Source: Corbicula japonica
Lineage: Eukaryota; Mollusca; Bivalvia; Venerida; Cyrenidae
NCBI GenBank assembly: GCA_038501625.1
Contig: JAZAYU010000013.1
Span: 310,001-374,000, forward strand
Direction: 5' to 3'
DNA: 64,000 bases
The notes beneath the pieces are model-generated. The model was not told where the DNA came from and made no database searches. It saw nothing but the letters and a program-made list of their open reading frames with translations. This document shows, in pieces, positions 25,928-38,575 of the stretch. Both the position numbers and the translations under genes were made by a program. The stretch's first letter is position 1. Every line of letters starts with the position of its first letter.

Positions 25928-26763
25928 ATTCTCAGTATACATCCACAGCTGCGTATAAAATAAATGGCTTTATGTATCTTTCCAGATGTTGGCATGCATA
26001 CTATATTAGTTTATATCTAATAAATTCGATTACAATCTGTCGGCGATACATTATCATGGTTATTCTATCAATTTAGTGATGTGCTGCTATTTTCTGCTTT
26101 ATGATTAAGACACCATACAATATTAAAAGTCCAACTACATGACTATATGAACAGAAAACAACAATACAAACATTACATACCAACGCTATATTATATCACA
26201 TTATGGTCAGCTTAGCGCCTTTCTAATGTTGACCTGGTACATGTTCTATGATTCATCTGATACGTATGTGCCATACCCGCTCTGTGTGTTCCAAGAGGAC
26301 CACAAAACAAAATGTTCTGAAACATGTCATTTGTATACAGTTAAATGATTAATATACCGAAGTCTTTGCTTTGAGAAATTGTGCAGAGTATGACTTAGGC
26401 CACCCAAATCTTTAATATGCTTTGATTCATATTACATAAAGAGCTGTAATCGTAATAAAATTCGATGAATAGCGCAGTTTATGTGCATTTTACTAGCAGT
26501 AAACCTGATTCAGTAGTTTAATTGCTTCTTTCGGCACACTTTTAAAAGTTCATATTTAAAGGGAAAAAGGTATATACCGATTAATTTTCCAACTAAAGCG
26601 AAATTAAGCATTTTGTGACGTGACGTCACCTGCCGCTTATTGTCATCTAGACCTATGACTTGCACAAAATCTGCTTTACATTTACATGTCTGGTATATCA
26701 GGAGCGTCTTCGGAAAAAAGTTACCCGTATTAGATTCCTTTTTGTAGATCTCGACAGAATTCG

Positions 26764-27442
26764 CCCCCCCCCCCCACGGGAATTTGGCAGATGTCTTCAC
26801 GGTTCAATTCACGCAGAAATTCGGCAGATTCATATGAGTCTTTACGCACATATCGGAGGGCGTGTCCATGCCGGTTTGTCCGGTTTCTTCACGTAGAATT
26901 CAGTCGCCGTTTTTCTGGTGTTGTCGCGCAGAAATCGGCAAATTTCTTCAATCACATCTCAACAAGCGTCTTCTTGCAATTATCGGTATGTTTCTTCATG
27001 CAGGTTTCATCAGGCGTCTTAGTGCGGAGTTCGTCAGGTTTCTTCACGTAGAATTTAACAGGTTTCATCAGGCGTCTCCACGCGGAATTCGTCAGGTTTC
27101 TTCATTTATAATTCGACAGGTTTCATCAGGCGTCTTCACGCGGAATTCGTCAGGTTTCTTCATGCGGAATTCAGCATGTTTCATCAGGCGTCTCCACGCG
27201 GAATTCGTTAGGTTTCTTTATGTAGAATTCAACAGGTTTTACCAGGCGTCTCCATGCGGAATTCGTCATGTTTCTTCATGCGGAATTTAGCAGGTTTCAT
27301 CAGGCGTCTCCACGCGGAATTCGTCAGGTTTCTTTATGTAGAATTCAACAGGTTTCATCAGGCGTCTCTACGCGGAATTCGTCAGGTTTCTTTATGTAGA
27401 ATTCAACAGGTTTCACCAGGCGACTTCATGCGGAATTATTGA
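26764..27442. repeat. Minisatellite with 29-bp unit in a 58-bp higher-order repeat
   Basis: The mark GGCGTCT falls at 27013, 27071, 27129, 27187, 27245, 27303 and 27361, exactly 58 bp apart. Each 58-mer is two related 29-mers (CAGGCGTCTCCACGCGGAAT and CAGGTTTCTTCATGCGGAAT, each followed by TC). Left of 27,010 the units are more diverged, and the array begins near a short C-run at 26765. Frames of up to 142 codons (26862-27290) cross it, because three 29-bp units equal 29 codons and stops are rare. I see no evidence that these are translated. Confidence 0.9.
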
Positions 27443-28614
27443 GCTTTCTTCACATAATATTATTATCGTTGTACATTTGTATTTCATAATCAGAATTGTT
27501 CTATATATACAATTTTGACTGTCATCCGGTACTACCGCAATCACTTCGTTAAGCACAGGCAAGGGGTTGGGGAGGGGCGATGGGGTGAATCGCACAAGGG
27601 GGAGAGAGAGAAGACGATTTGTGTGAATCGCACATAAACGTCACCGCTTGGGAAGCGAAAAAAATGTGCAAGCGTCCGTATTGCGAGTGTTTATATTTAT
27701 GTTGATGCGGAAAGATAGGTTTTGAGAGCTTCACCTTTTAATCTACAATTCAAGAACATTCTAGAACAAAATAATTCGATGTGTATAAGATTCAACTCAT
27801 GCTTACAAATATTATGCCAATATAAAATGAATATATTGAAATCTCTTAAAGTTATCACAAAAAGATGTTGAAACGAAAGTCGGCGATATGCAATACTTGT
27901 GTCGGCTTAGATGCAACAATTGTGTCTCGTCTTTGATCACTGCTGCAATGAAGTTTATTGATAAGTCAATGGTTTTTGAAAGTCTTTTTTACAATCTCTG
28001 GAAAAAACTACACCATGAAACGAGTTCACGAAAATGCGCAACATATTAAACAACTTTTTTTGTTTGAAAATGTTTCCTTAAGAAAAGCGTCGTTATTTAA
28101 AAAAGAACTTGTAGGAGTAATCGGTTACGCAAGCGTGTGTTGGTGTGTCATTAATGGTAAGGTTTATATCAAGTGCACTTATAACCGGAAGAAATCATTT
28201 ATGTATAAGGTTTCATAAGTATACAAATAATTATGGCACCAAATAGTACAATAGGACTGCCTATCTTCGGTTAAACAAACATCGGAATTTAAGAGGTCGC
28301 AAACATTGCAAATGGCGAAAACTGGCTAAAATGTCAAAAATGAATTTTAGGGTAAATATTTATTGCCACCTAGATTTTAATAAAGAATTGTTTTTAGCTA
28401 TAGATGTAGTTAATGTTTGCAAGCTCAATTTAGTCTAATTCATGTTCTAATTACCAAGCACAGACTAAAACAAAAGAAAAACCGTTTGCATGAGAACTCT
28501 GAAATTCATGGACAATATGCCAAAGCAACTCATATCTGAAATAAGTATATGCTGGTCTACAATGTTTAGTGCCAATTCGTCTAAATAATGTTAGAGTTTT
28601 CAAGAAATTCAAGA
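27443..28614. other. No gene recognised
   Basis: The 86-codon frame at 27958-28218 has no recognisable domain. A GGGGAG-rich patch lies at 27565-27610. Confidence 0.45.
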
Positions 28615-28692
28615 AAAACTTACTTCCTGGTTCAAACCGAAAGTAGAAATCTATAGAAATCTACTTTCGGTTTGAACCAGGAAGTAAGTTTT
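28615..28692. repeat. Perfect 33-bp inverted repeat with 12-nt loop
   Basis: AAAACTTACTTCCTGGTTCA begins a 33-nt arm that is repeated as an exact reverse complement after the loop AATCTATAGAAA. It could be a recent foldback MITE or a hairpin RNA precursor. No matching copies were seen elsewhere in the window. Confidence 0.85.
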
Positions 28693-30189
28693 CCATTTGC
28701 AATGGTTGCGACGCCTTAAGTCGCAACTCTTAGAGATCTCACAAGGCATCATGTAACCTTGAATTGGTTGCATATTGAACCACACTCACGATTTTCCCAC
28801 AAATAATAAACTTATACCGTTTCGTATCAAAATAAACAACAGTACAAATGTCACGGAAAGCTTGCGCTTCACCAGCGGTTTTGGTTGTGTGTCATTAACT
28901 CCCACCCACCCAAGTCCCCCGTGAAAGGTTTTTTTGTAGGGTTTATTGTTAGATTTTGCAAATCAATTTAAAATGAGAGGATTTCTTTTGATGTTCATTA
29001 AAGAAAACGTTTTTGTAAGTTAGTTTTTACTGGTACTTTTATAGAGAGCGGTCTGAAGTAACGTATTGCTTTGTCGCCAGCAACAGCACACATGTCATAT
29101 CTGCAAAAGTTTACATTTTGTCATTCCTTCAAACAAGTGTTTAATTCTTAACGATTCGCATTTTTTCTCTATCTGTTTTTCTCTAGTTTATCTTTTTATT
29201 CATATGTTTATACAGATGGTTATGTAAAACGCATTAAACAACCTTGTTTCACCAATTAACGAAATAAGTAGCATTTTTATTTACCGTGTCATTCCCGGGG
29301 AGAGAATAAAGTAAGAATATTTACAGTAGAACAGATGGAAATCAGGTAAGAATATTAATGTGCTTTCTTCTATGAGTGAAATGTCTTTGACTAGAAGAAC
29401 AGTGTGGATAAATCGCTCGACTTTGTGGAATTTGTAAATTATATAATAATATGTTGTGGAATTGTGGTAAAGGAAGAAATGAGCAATAACATTTAAAACT
29501 CTCAGAGTTATTAATGAACCCTAAGCTAACATTCGATACGGTCAAAGAATGGCAAACCACTGATCTATTTATCCGCTCAGGCGAGTGTGTGAGCGCATGC
29601 GTGCGCGCGCGTGTGTGCGTGCGTGTGTGCATATAAGCGACGCGTTCAAATGGCTGATAGTCCGCATGTTAGACTTTGGAGGAGAGTGCAAGATACTGGT
29701 GACTCTCCTATGCCAGGAAGGCCATGGTTCTAATAAGCACTTGGTATAAGGCGAAGATAAACTGGACATTTAAAGTCTCATCCAAAAAACTCGAAAATAA
29801 TTTTAGAAGCGGGAATGGAACCACATGATCAGGGTGCGCTAACCTCTGTGCTAGTTACGGGGTTTTGCTATAAGTAAAGGTCATTGTCACGGAGTCTAGC
29901 TGGGGTGGAAATCGATATCAGACAAGAGTGTCGTTATTGGAAATGAAACGTGATGTGCAGAAAGTGTGAAGACAGATAATGTAGGTAACTTGCAGAGGAA
30001 TTAGGTCAGCTGATTACCCGACAAACGGCGGCCACTTGATCAGTATGGTGCGCCAACACAATACAGATACAAAATTAAAATATATTTCATTTAGTTGTCC
30101 ATTCAGCTCATTAAATGAAATTTAATGCTCACAAGAAACATAGCGGTCGTGACACATGTCGTGTTCATTAATAGAATTGGTTCCTAGTG
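28693..30189. other. No gene recognised
   Basis: Contains a TG/CG-rich simple repeat at 29581-29632. Frames on the minus strand at 29342-29769 (Thr-His-Ala-Arg-rich) derive from that repeat. Confidence 0.5.
29581..29632. repeat. GT/GC dinucleotide-rich simple repeat
   Basis: Alternating purine-pyrimidine run (GCGTGCGCGCGCGTGTGTGC), a composition that can adopt Z-DNA. Confidence 0.85.
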
Positions 30190-30199
30190 GGTTTGCAGC

Positions 30200-30445
30200 G
30201 AGTGTTTCTGTTCTTCAGTGTCGAGTTTAGAGTTGACTGTACCTAGCTTCGAGTATTGATCTTCGAGTTTCCAGTAGAAAATTGAGTTTCGAGTTATATT
30301 TTCGAGTTTCGAGTTGTAATCTTCGATTTTTGAGTGGAAAATATCGAGTTGTAATATTCGATGTTGGAGTGGAAAGTATCGAGCTCCAAGTTGAAATCTT
30401 CCAGTGTCGATGCGAGTTGATCTTATTTCGAGTGGAGAAAAAACG
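30200..30445. repeat. Degenerate minisatellite based on TTCGAGTT
   Basis: Units such as GAGTTTCGAGTTGTAATCTT and TCGATTTTTGAGTGGAAAAT recur with a spacing of about 15-30 bp. Overlapping frames on both strands (30184-30505) are open. The minus-strand product is rich in Leu/Lys/Ser with a loose heptad pattern, probably by chance. Confidence 0.65.
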
Positions 30446-33172
30446 AGAGTCGAAGATGTGCTTCTGTAATCTGCCATTGATTTGCAATATGTTTTGAATT
30501 TTCAAATCATAACCTGTCTTAAATATTGAATAATTGATTAATTTCGTATCCCTTAATCACAGTTGTTAAATATTGCCTTTTTGCAATTGACCTCCTTTAT
30601 AATAAACACAGTCTATTTTCATTTGCGAAACGAAAATTTCGATTTATGATCTTCCAGAAGGGTAACCTTATTTTGCAGGATTTTGTGAACCTTAACTGCT
30701 TGCTATTTACATTATAAATTATTTAGGGAACATGTTTTTAACTCTTAAAATAGTTTGACACGTAACCTGTGCAAAAGTGATTCACATGAATTGTTTACAG
30801 AAGCAACTACACGATGTCTATACGCTAACAATGGGTTCAAAAAGAATTGAGTATATATAGCCTGCACGTTCTATAGAAGACGGTTTAAAAGAATCCGTGC
30901 GGTACCGAACACAATTCAGTGATAAAACTTCGGAGCCGTCTCTGACCGACCTCCTGCCGAGGCAATTCAAGAGACCATAATATGTGCGCACTGCTCAATT
31001 CTAAATTATAGCCTTGATCTATTAGTTGATTATTTCCTAAATGCGCCATTAATTGGAAAGCGAACTGAGTACCTAGCATCTTTTATCTAGGTCGATAACC
31101 AATTAAAAGCGAAGCGTTATGTAAATTTCATTAATTAATCATTTAACAGAATATTTTAGCAAGATTTAGAATTGAATTTCATTCTTTTGAAGTAGAGTGA
31201 TTATTGTTATAGCTGGATGCATTCCAACCAGGTCGATTATTTCAACGATGTACAGCTCTTGTATGCCTTTGATTTTCTATCAGGGGATGTCTGCACGTTA
31301 CTTCTGCTTTGTTGTCATTTCGTTGAGACTTCAACTATCACTAATTTACATCCGAAAAATGCTTTTTATCAAAACCAGCACTCAGTCATTTTTCACTCAT
31401 TTCATTTTAAAGTTTTTGTCTTGTTCTTGAAATAATAACTTTTGATATATAGATAAATTAAGTGCCCCTTAACCCAAAAGCTGTTTGGGTTGGACATCGT
31501 CTGTATCTAGATTTAATGTCCGGCTTACACATCAACCGATCACGTCCTTTACTAAGTGTTCTCAACCTAACATGAATGAGCTTGGTTCCCAGCCCAATAT
31601 GACTGATAAGGGAAAGCAACGACACTATTAAAGGAAAAATACACATTAATGCAACATTTTTTCATGTCAAATACCATTTTTATTTCGTTGGGACAGAGTG
31701 ATATTATATGACATGTAAAATGAGAAGCCATGAAAAATGAGAAGCAGGCATTTAATAATTATAGTACCTCTGATGTAACATACAGACAGTGGCCTAATTT
31801 TAATTTGATTCAGCTGACTGAAAATGGCATTCAGTTTTTGTGGGAGACAGTCCATTAGAAAATTCAAATCTTATTTTTAGCTGCATTGTCCTAAGGAATT
31901 ATTAAACTGACACAGTCCTAAATAGATTTAATATGAAAAGAAAAAACAAAAGTTTTCTTTTTCTATTTTTAGGTGGAGATGATTTCGGAGGCCCAACTTC
32001 CCAAAACTATGCACTGTCGGACAAGTTCAAAGTCCATTCAGAACAGCAGGAATAAAGCAGAGAAACAGTCAGATCGACGGACAGCTTGAATCACACCTAA
32101 CCTTACTATATCCGCTAACCTTCTGGGGTTGGGGAGGGATAGTAACATGTTTGCCCACTAGAGTTAGGAAACTCGACATCAAAGTTGTTATTTACAGATC
32201 TTTTTAATATTTATTTTAACCATAAAAATCTCAGTCCAAAAAAGGACAAAAACTTTTGATCAAAATGTATACGCAGTTTCATAAGTGTAATGATACAGGC
32301 ACGCTAACTATAAAACTTAATCCATAATTTTAAGTCCCAAAAGGCCCATATTTGATTAGATTGCAATGGTAGATTGCCTGTCATCCTGAGATGTGAACAC
32401 TTGTTAAGTGGACAATATTTTAAAGCTATAGTAACAGTATTACGAAAGTTATGAGCTTGCGTGTAAATTTTAACCTCAAAAATGTAAGCTGAATTAGGGC
32501 AAGAATTTGATCAAAACTGAAAGTTACAGTTAAGGTTCTCCGCTTACAGACTTTAAATATGATACTTATGTAATAAGGCTGTACTTAAAGGTTACCTTGA
32601 AATTTGACCCAGATAAAAAACCAAATAGCTTGACATATTAGCTAACCTAGCACGACTTACTTTCATAGACTCTAGTAGACATTTCTTGAAATTATATTAT
32701 ACTTTTTAAAATTTCAAACATTTTACTAGAATAATGAGAAACATTTACGTTGAGCTACCTAGTTGTTTTTTGTTCATAAATGTTTTACTAATTATTTTTT
32801 TTAATCATATTAATTTTTGAAAGGAATGTAGTCAATAGAATACCAATAACATGTTTCGTTGATGGATGTGGTTGTATTGAGTTTTACCTTTTATTCTAAG
32901 AACAGTGAGTTTCGCATCATTGTCTATATGTTACAGGCACAAGGAAGGTTTTGGATCTATCTACCGGTAGTTGTCAAGTAGTTGAATGGACATGCTTTTT
33001 CAATATGTTAGAATAGAAAGTTGAAGGTAAATAACTCTCGTTTCCTTAGGTTTCATGCAGCAAAGAGTTATCTGTTAGTAATTAACACAAGACTTGTATT
33101 CATGAAATGACAGAGCATGTATTCCTGAACGAACATCACAGATACAATACAGGCATTCAAAAGTAAAACATA
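30446..33172. other. Long stretch without recognised genes
   Basis: AT-rich. None of the short frames (for example 31197-31430 and 31667-31867) has a domain or coding-like base bias. Confidence 0.5.
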
Positions 33173-33414
33173 TTAACCCTTTCCTCGATAGATACACGTT
33201 TATTTCATTGGCAAACAGTTTAGATCCAGATCAGCTGGCACATCCGTGCTGTCTGATCAGGATCTGCACTGTTCGCTTTTTGATTCCTTAGGTTTTTCTG
33301 ACCAGAATGCGACCAGTGCAGATCCTGATCAGACGACAAGGATGTGCCGGCTGATCTGGATTTACACTGGTCACACATGGGTACAAATGCATATATATGG
33401 AGGAAAGGGTTAAA
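33173..33414. repeat. TTAA-flanked MITE family A, copy 3
   Basis: Intact ends TTAACCCTTTCCTCGATAGA and TATATGGAGGAAAGGGTTAA, with the interior CAGATCCTGATCAGACGACA and GGCTGATCTGGATTTACACT. Confidence 0.9.
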
Positions 33415-33680
33415 CAAGAATCACAGTTTGTTTACATGAGATATGAAATCATCATAGATACAACATGTAAATTCACTGAAATAAAAATGACCAGCACTTA
33501 GTTATAAACTGTGTATCATCAAAAGCTCTTCATACTGACTGACACATATATTACAGAACATTTCAGAAGCAAATAAAGGGATAAACACACCTCTTTTTGC
33601 AAATATGACTGAGGTAAGAGGAGTTACACCATTTTTAGCACATAGATTATCAACTATCATTTTTCTCTAGTAAATATTGT

Positions 33681-33893
33681 TTAAACCTTTCATTCAAATA
33701 TACCCCTTTATGGCAACCGTGCCATCTGATCAGAATCTGAACTCTTCGCTTTTTGATTTGTAAGGTTACCATATATCTGAAAAAAGAGCAAACAGTAAAT
33801 ATCATAATCAGACGAATGGGATGTGCCAGATGATATGGATCTACACCGGTCACACATGTGTTAAAAGGTGTATATATGGAGGAAAGGGTTAAA
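33681..33893. repeat. TTAA-flanked MITE family A, copy 4
   Basis: TTAAACCTTTCATTCAAATA at the left and TATATGGAGGAAAGGGTTAA at the right. The left arm is more diverged. Confidence 0.8.
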
Positions 33894-34262
33894 TAATGTA
33901 AAACTCAATAGTTATCAAAACAATAACATACATGTAAATTATTGCAAAAAGTCACAAAATTTGACAAATGCATAAATTTTCCATAAAATGATTGTCATGT
34001 CAAACTTGAATTCCCAAACTAGGCCTGTAGCTAGGAGAAACGCCAGAAAGCAATGTGAAAAGCAGTGGCACAACATAAATCATATTTGCCTACTAACAAA
34101 CAAGCTCTACTGTTCACAGCAAGGATGTCTACATAATGTTCATCACAAGGTAAACGACTTTTTTATTTAGTGAAAGACAGAAATTTAATTTATCCCAGTT
34201 AGCACTGAAATTAGCATTTCTGGAGTCACAAGCAAAATATATATGGAATACTATAACAGTAT

Positions 34263-34380
34263 GCAATCTGTAGGTTCGTATTTTTTGAGTTTTGTATGTA
34301 AACAATATCATGTGAGAACAAAGGTTGAGCGTGATGTGGTTTACATATGCAACGAGAAATAATACGAACCTACAGACTGC
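34263..34380. repeat. Foldback element of about 118 bp with 20-bp terminal inverted repeats
   Basis: GCAATCTGTAGGTTCGTATT at the left pairs with AATACGAACCTACAGACTGC at the right (one mismatch). TATGTAAAC and GTTTACATA form an inner pair. No coding content. Confidence 0.75.
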
Positions 34381-35195
34381 ACACGGTCATAATGTTCCTT
34401 CATTATATACCCTACTGGCTTAAAACAAATTTAGATAAAGTAAACAACAAAATTTTAGTCAACAACGTGGTTTACAGAATAATAGAAATAAAAATAGTAA
34501 ACCGCTAGTAAATTTATGTTGGCGTAGAAAATTTATGAATATCGTAAAAATATTGTAAAAGGTTGTAAATAAGCGATCGAAATGGAATTTTTGAAAGTGT
34601 ATTCCTTTATGCAGACAGTCAACAACTGCAGAAATCCCCCATTCCCTACAGTTACCAGCACACTAGTCCCTCCAAACTCCAAACCACCACATCAGCACTG
34701 TACAAAATCCATTATACATGTAAAGTATGATAAAGACGCCAATGGTTGTTCTTATTTGAATTAACATGGAGGTAGTTAAAATTAGATTTCAGCCACAGAC
34801 TTTATGAAAACTTAGTAAAAGGTGGGATAAGTTTTAATGTTTTTTAAGACCTGGTAAAATAACTTATAAGTACTGACAGAAAGTTTACAAATATCGGAGT
34901 TTTCTTGTTTAAAAAGTATTTTGTTTAGTACAATATTTGTAAATAACAAGAATAATTCATGGCGAAAACAGAACTTGCCTAACTTATCTTTATGAGTAAC
35001 CATCTTTTATTAATGACGCTTATGCAGCTACAAAACACTGATGATTCCAGTTGTCAGGTTGTAAACAGTTCTCAGACATTCACAAAACTAGTGTACACTG
35101 ATTTTCAAAAGATAAATATCAAATTCTATTTAACTGCATCAACAAAAATTATTGTAAGAATTTGGAGTAAAAATAAACAACTTATCAAAACCTGA
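34381..35195. other. No gene recognised
   Basis: AT-rich, only short frames. Confidence 0.5.
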
Positions 35196-35199
35196 CACT

Positions 35200-35344
35200 A
35201 AATGTCAGCTTAGATCAGCCTGCACATCCTGATCAAGTCTGAACAGGATCTGCTCCAGTCACTTTCAGATATATGACTGTTATTCCTGGATCTACACTGA
35301 CTGCATATGGGATTTCAGTCATTTCCACAGAGTAAAGAGTTAAC
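35200..35344. repeat. MITE family A, diverged copy 5
   Basis: TTAGATCAGCCTGCACATCC, AGGATCTGCTCCAGTCACTT and a weak AGTAAAGAGTTAA right end. The left terminus is lost. Confidence 0.6.
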
Positions 35345-35611
35345 TTATCATATAGGATTTAAGTTGCTCCCATCACATCCAGCTACCAGTTAAATATTCA
35401 CAACCTGGTCCACATAGTATTACAATCAACGCATAACATATATACAATGTATAACAAATAAACACAATAGATAAAGATATTACTAAATCATCAATTTATC
35501 TACAATAAAGATGAGACAAAATCAACAGAACAAGTGTTCAGGATAAAATTCAAAAAGCCACAAAATTTTATTGAATGAAGACAGGTGATGGAAGGATGAT
35601 CAAAGCACATA

Positions 35612-35772
35612 TGCCCAAGGTTATAAAACTGAGCATGGAAACCAGTCTCAAATCTCAAGCATCTGATTGGCTGAAATGGTGACCAGTCGCCATTTCAGCC
35701 AATCAGATGCTTGAGATTTGAGACTGGTTTCCATTTGAGACTGGTTTCCAATCTCAGCTTTAAAACCTTCAG
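35612..35772. repeat. Palindromic MITE family B, intact copy with internal duplication
   Basis: GCCCAAGGTTATAAAACTGA at the left and CTCAGCTTTAAAACCTTC at the right, with complementary arms around GGTGACCAGTCGCC. The right arm carries a tandem duplication of TTGAGACTGGTTTCCA. Confidence 0.85.
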
Positions 35773-36579
35773 CCATAATCTTAGGAATGAGCAGGGTCAT
35801 GGAGAAGGGTGGGAGGGCATGTGATCGAGTGGGAAAGGAGTGGAAATTATAGAGGGAGTAGGGGAGGACATAATGCACAGATGTACATTTCTTCTACCCA
35901 GGAGGCATAATAAAGTTAATTATACGAAGATAAGTCACAGATCAACATGCTAGATGTTTGAAGTAAATTTTTAATGAAATCTGCCAAAAAATGTAAATGG
36001 TTTGCTGGCAGCTGACGGGTTTACAGAGTATAGATGTTCACATGCAGTAAGATGATTTATGGTGAAACAGAAAAAAGATTAAAAATGTAACAGAGCAGAT
36101 GCAGTTGCAAACAAATAAATTTTACAGAATGTTTGATTCCTCCATGTAAGATTAGATATATATCAGAAAACGAGTAAATCTAAATCTTAATCTACATCCA
36201 ATTGAATTTCCTTAAACATTACTGCATTTAGAGATTATAAAATAATAAATCATATTGATAATAAACCTATAACGTTATGTGCTGGCCCCATTTCATATGA
36301 TGATGTTAATTATAGTTAGCACTTGTTCTAAGAACTTTTTTATGTTAAAGGTCAGTGTCTGTGGACCCAAACAGTAAATCTAGTGAATATTTGATAATAT
36401 TGTCCAGTGACTGCAAAAGAATCCAGAGTTATTTTCCTCATAAAAACATTCATCCAATTGTGAATTCCTGAACTCACTCTAAGAAATTGTAAATACAAGT
36501 ATCTTCTATGCAACGAGATATAAAAAATGTGCAAAAATTGAACAATTCAACTTCCATAACAACATACATTAGCAATGAT
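35773..36579. other. No gene recognised
   Basis: AT-rich, no conserved frame. Confidence 0.5.
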
Positions 36580-36798
36580 TTAACCATTTCCTCCATATAT
36601 ACACATTTTTATGCATGTGCGACCAGTGTAGAGCCGTCTGATCAGGACCTGCACTGGTCGCATTTTGTTCACAAAAAAACCTAATGAATAAAAAAGTGAA
36701 CAGTTTAATTCCTGATCATACGGCACAGATGTGCCGGCTGATCTGGATCTAAACTGTTCGCCCACGCAATAATGGTGTATCTATGAAGGAAGGGGTTA
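36580..36798. repeat. TTAA-flanked MITE family A, copy 6
   Basis: TTAACCATTTCCTCCATATA at the left and GAAGGAAGGGGTTAA at the right; the interior GGCTGATCTGGATCTAAACT is conserved. Confidence 0.85.
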
Positions 36799-37230
36799 AG
36801 TACATTGGGACAGAGACCAATGCATATGAGTCAGATTACCAGAAAGTATGTCTTCTTCTTGGTGCAAAAACAGTATGACTCCTTATTTCAATGGTACTTC
36901 TACTGTTTTTGCACTGAGATGAAGATGTGTTCCAAGATAGATTACACATTTCCAGCACTTGCTATTATTTATTACCATAACCGTAGTTATTTACCATTTT
37001 TTGTCACATCTTTTGATTGCATTGTGTTTCATTGAAATCCAAACCAAACAGACTGCTTCACTGTATGATGTTTTTTCAAGTAACAACGAAAATTTCGAAA
37101 AGACATTTTTGCATGTCCTTTGTTAAATGTTCCTTAGCACAGTGAGAACACTGAAATCAAGAAATGTATACCAAAAGCTTTTAAAGGACAAAAACTGCAA
37201 GCATTAGACTGAAGAAAAAATACTTAATAT

Positions 37231-37425
37231 GGTGTTTCTGATACATTAACTTCAGGAGCTGAAATTAAGTATAGGTGATTCTGGTACCATACCCTCAGTT
37301 GCTGACAATATAAGGTGTTTCTGGTACAATTCCCATTAGGTGGCAATACTTATTAAAGGTATTTCTGGTACCATATCTTCAGTTGCCAATACTTAAGGTG
37401 TTTCTGGTATGTACCATATCTTGTA
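37231..37425. repeat. Tandem repeat, about 40-44-bp unit, five copies
   Basis: GGTGTTTCTGG variants start at 37231, 37274, 37314, 37358 and 37397. Units also share TACCATATCTTCAGTTGCCA. Confidence 0.75.
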
Positions 37426-37663
37426 TAATTGTTTTTCTCCCAAATGAAGCATATACAAAAAATGTAATAAACCTGTGGTACCATGTATAAGCCTTAAATC
37501 TGGTAAATAGGGATGTTTCACAGAATTTATTGACTGAACAGGAAACCAACTCTAGACTGCAAGGATTCGTAGAATGATCTGATTCTACATTATTTACAAG
37601 TGACACTACTCACAAGTATAACAGGTAAATTTTCATTTCACAGAAGCAGACATTTTTTTCAGT

Positions 37664-37905
37664 TTAACCCTTTCCTCTATAAATACACATTTTTTATGCA
37701 TGTGCCACCAGCATAGATCCAGATCAGCCAGCACATCCGTGCGGTCTGATCAGGATCTGCACTGGTCCCATTTTGGTCAGAAATAACCTAACAAATCTAA
37801 AAGCGAACAGTGCAGATCCTGATCAGACGGCAAGGATGTGCCGGCTGATCTGGATCTACACTGTTCGTCCACGCATTTAAGGTGTGTCTATGGAGGAAAG
37901 GGTTA
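37664..37905. repeat. TTAA-flanked MITE family A, copy 7
   Basis: TTTAACCCTTTCCTCTATAA and TCTATGGAGGAAAGGGTTAA ends, with the well-kept interior CAGATCCTGATCAGACGGCA. Confidence 0.9.
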
Positions 37906-38103
37906 AATAAGTGGGCTGCAAGTCATCTTTACATTTTATTATCAGACCAATAAGCACAATATTTTCTCAAATTTACAACCTGTTCAAACCAGTTTGTTAT
38001 GCTGTTCAGTAAATAAAATTTCTGTGAAACACCCCTATGAACAATAAATGGACATGCTAAAACTGAAAAGAGACTGTGTTCATAACATTAATTATGTAGG
38101 TAA

Positions 38104-38436
38104 AGGGTTCACTCATTACTCCAAAGATACACTTTTGTTGTGTGGGCCAACAGTTTAGATCCAGATCAGCCTGCACATCTGTGCCATCTGATCAGGATCT
38201 GCAGTGTTGGTTTTTTAGATTCATTAGGTCATTTCTGATCAAGATGCGACCAGGCCTGAAGGTTATAAAACTTGAGATTGGAAACCAGGTCGCCATTTGA
38301 GCCCATCAGATGCTTGAGATTTGAGACTGGTTTCCATGCTCAGCTTTATAACCTTGTGCACAGTGCAGATCAAGACAGATCAGACGTCACTGGTCGCGTG
38401 AACGGTGTGTACATGTATATATGGAGTAAAGGGTTA
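38104..38436. repeat. MITE family A, copy 8, interrupted by a family B insertion
   Basis: The left end is AAAGGGTTCACTCATTACTC and the right end TATATGGAGTAAAGGGTTAA. The expected interior is split at about 38257/38358 by a family B element, which explains the extra length. The nesting shows that B moved after this A copy had inserted. Confidence 0.8.
38257..38358. repeat. Palindromic MITE family B nested inside family A
   Basis: GAAGGTTATAAAACTTGAGA to GCTCAGCTTTATAACCTT, with part of the centre deleted. It lies within A copy 8. Confidence 0.8.
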
Positions 38437-38575
38437 ATATCACATTCATATTCCACATTCAATCATGAAATGCCCACAAATAAAAGTGATACCTAGTTTC
38501 TAAAACAACAAGAATAAATAAAACCAAATCAGTTCTAATGCAAGCTATAACATACAGTATCTAAGTTCTCCATCA

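Noticed and set aside
26862..27290. 142-codon frame in the 26.8-27.4 kb region
   Set aside because: It is made of the 29/58-bp minisatellite; other phases are open as well, and no start context or domain supports translation.
26764..27442. CRISPR-like array
   Set aside because: The repeats are directly joined with no unique spacers, and the genome is eukaryotic.
29342..29769. Thr/His/Arg-rich minus-strand frames
   Set aside because: They cross the GT/GC simple repeat and have no other support.
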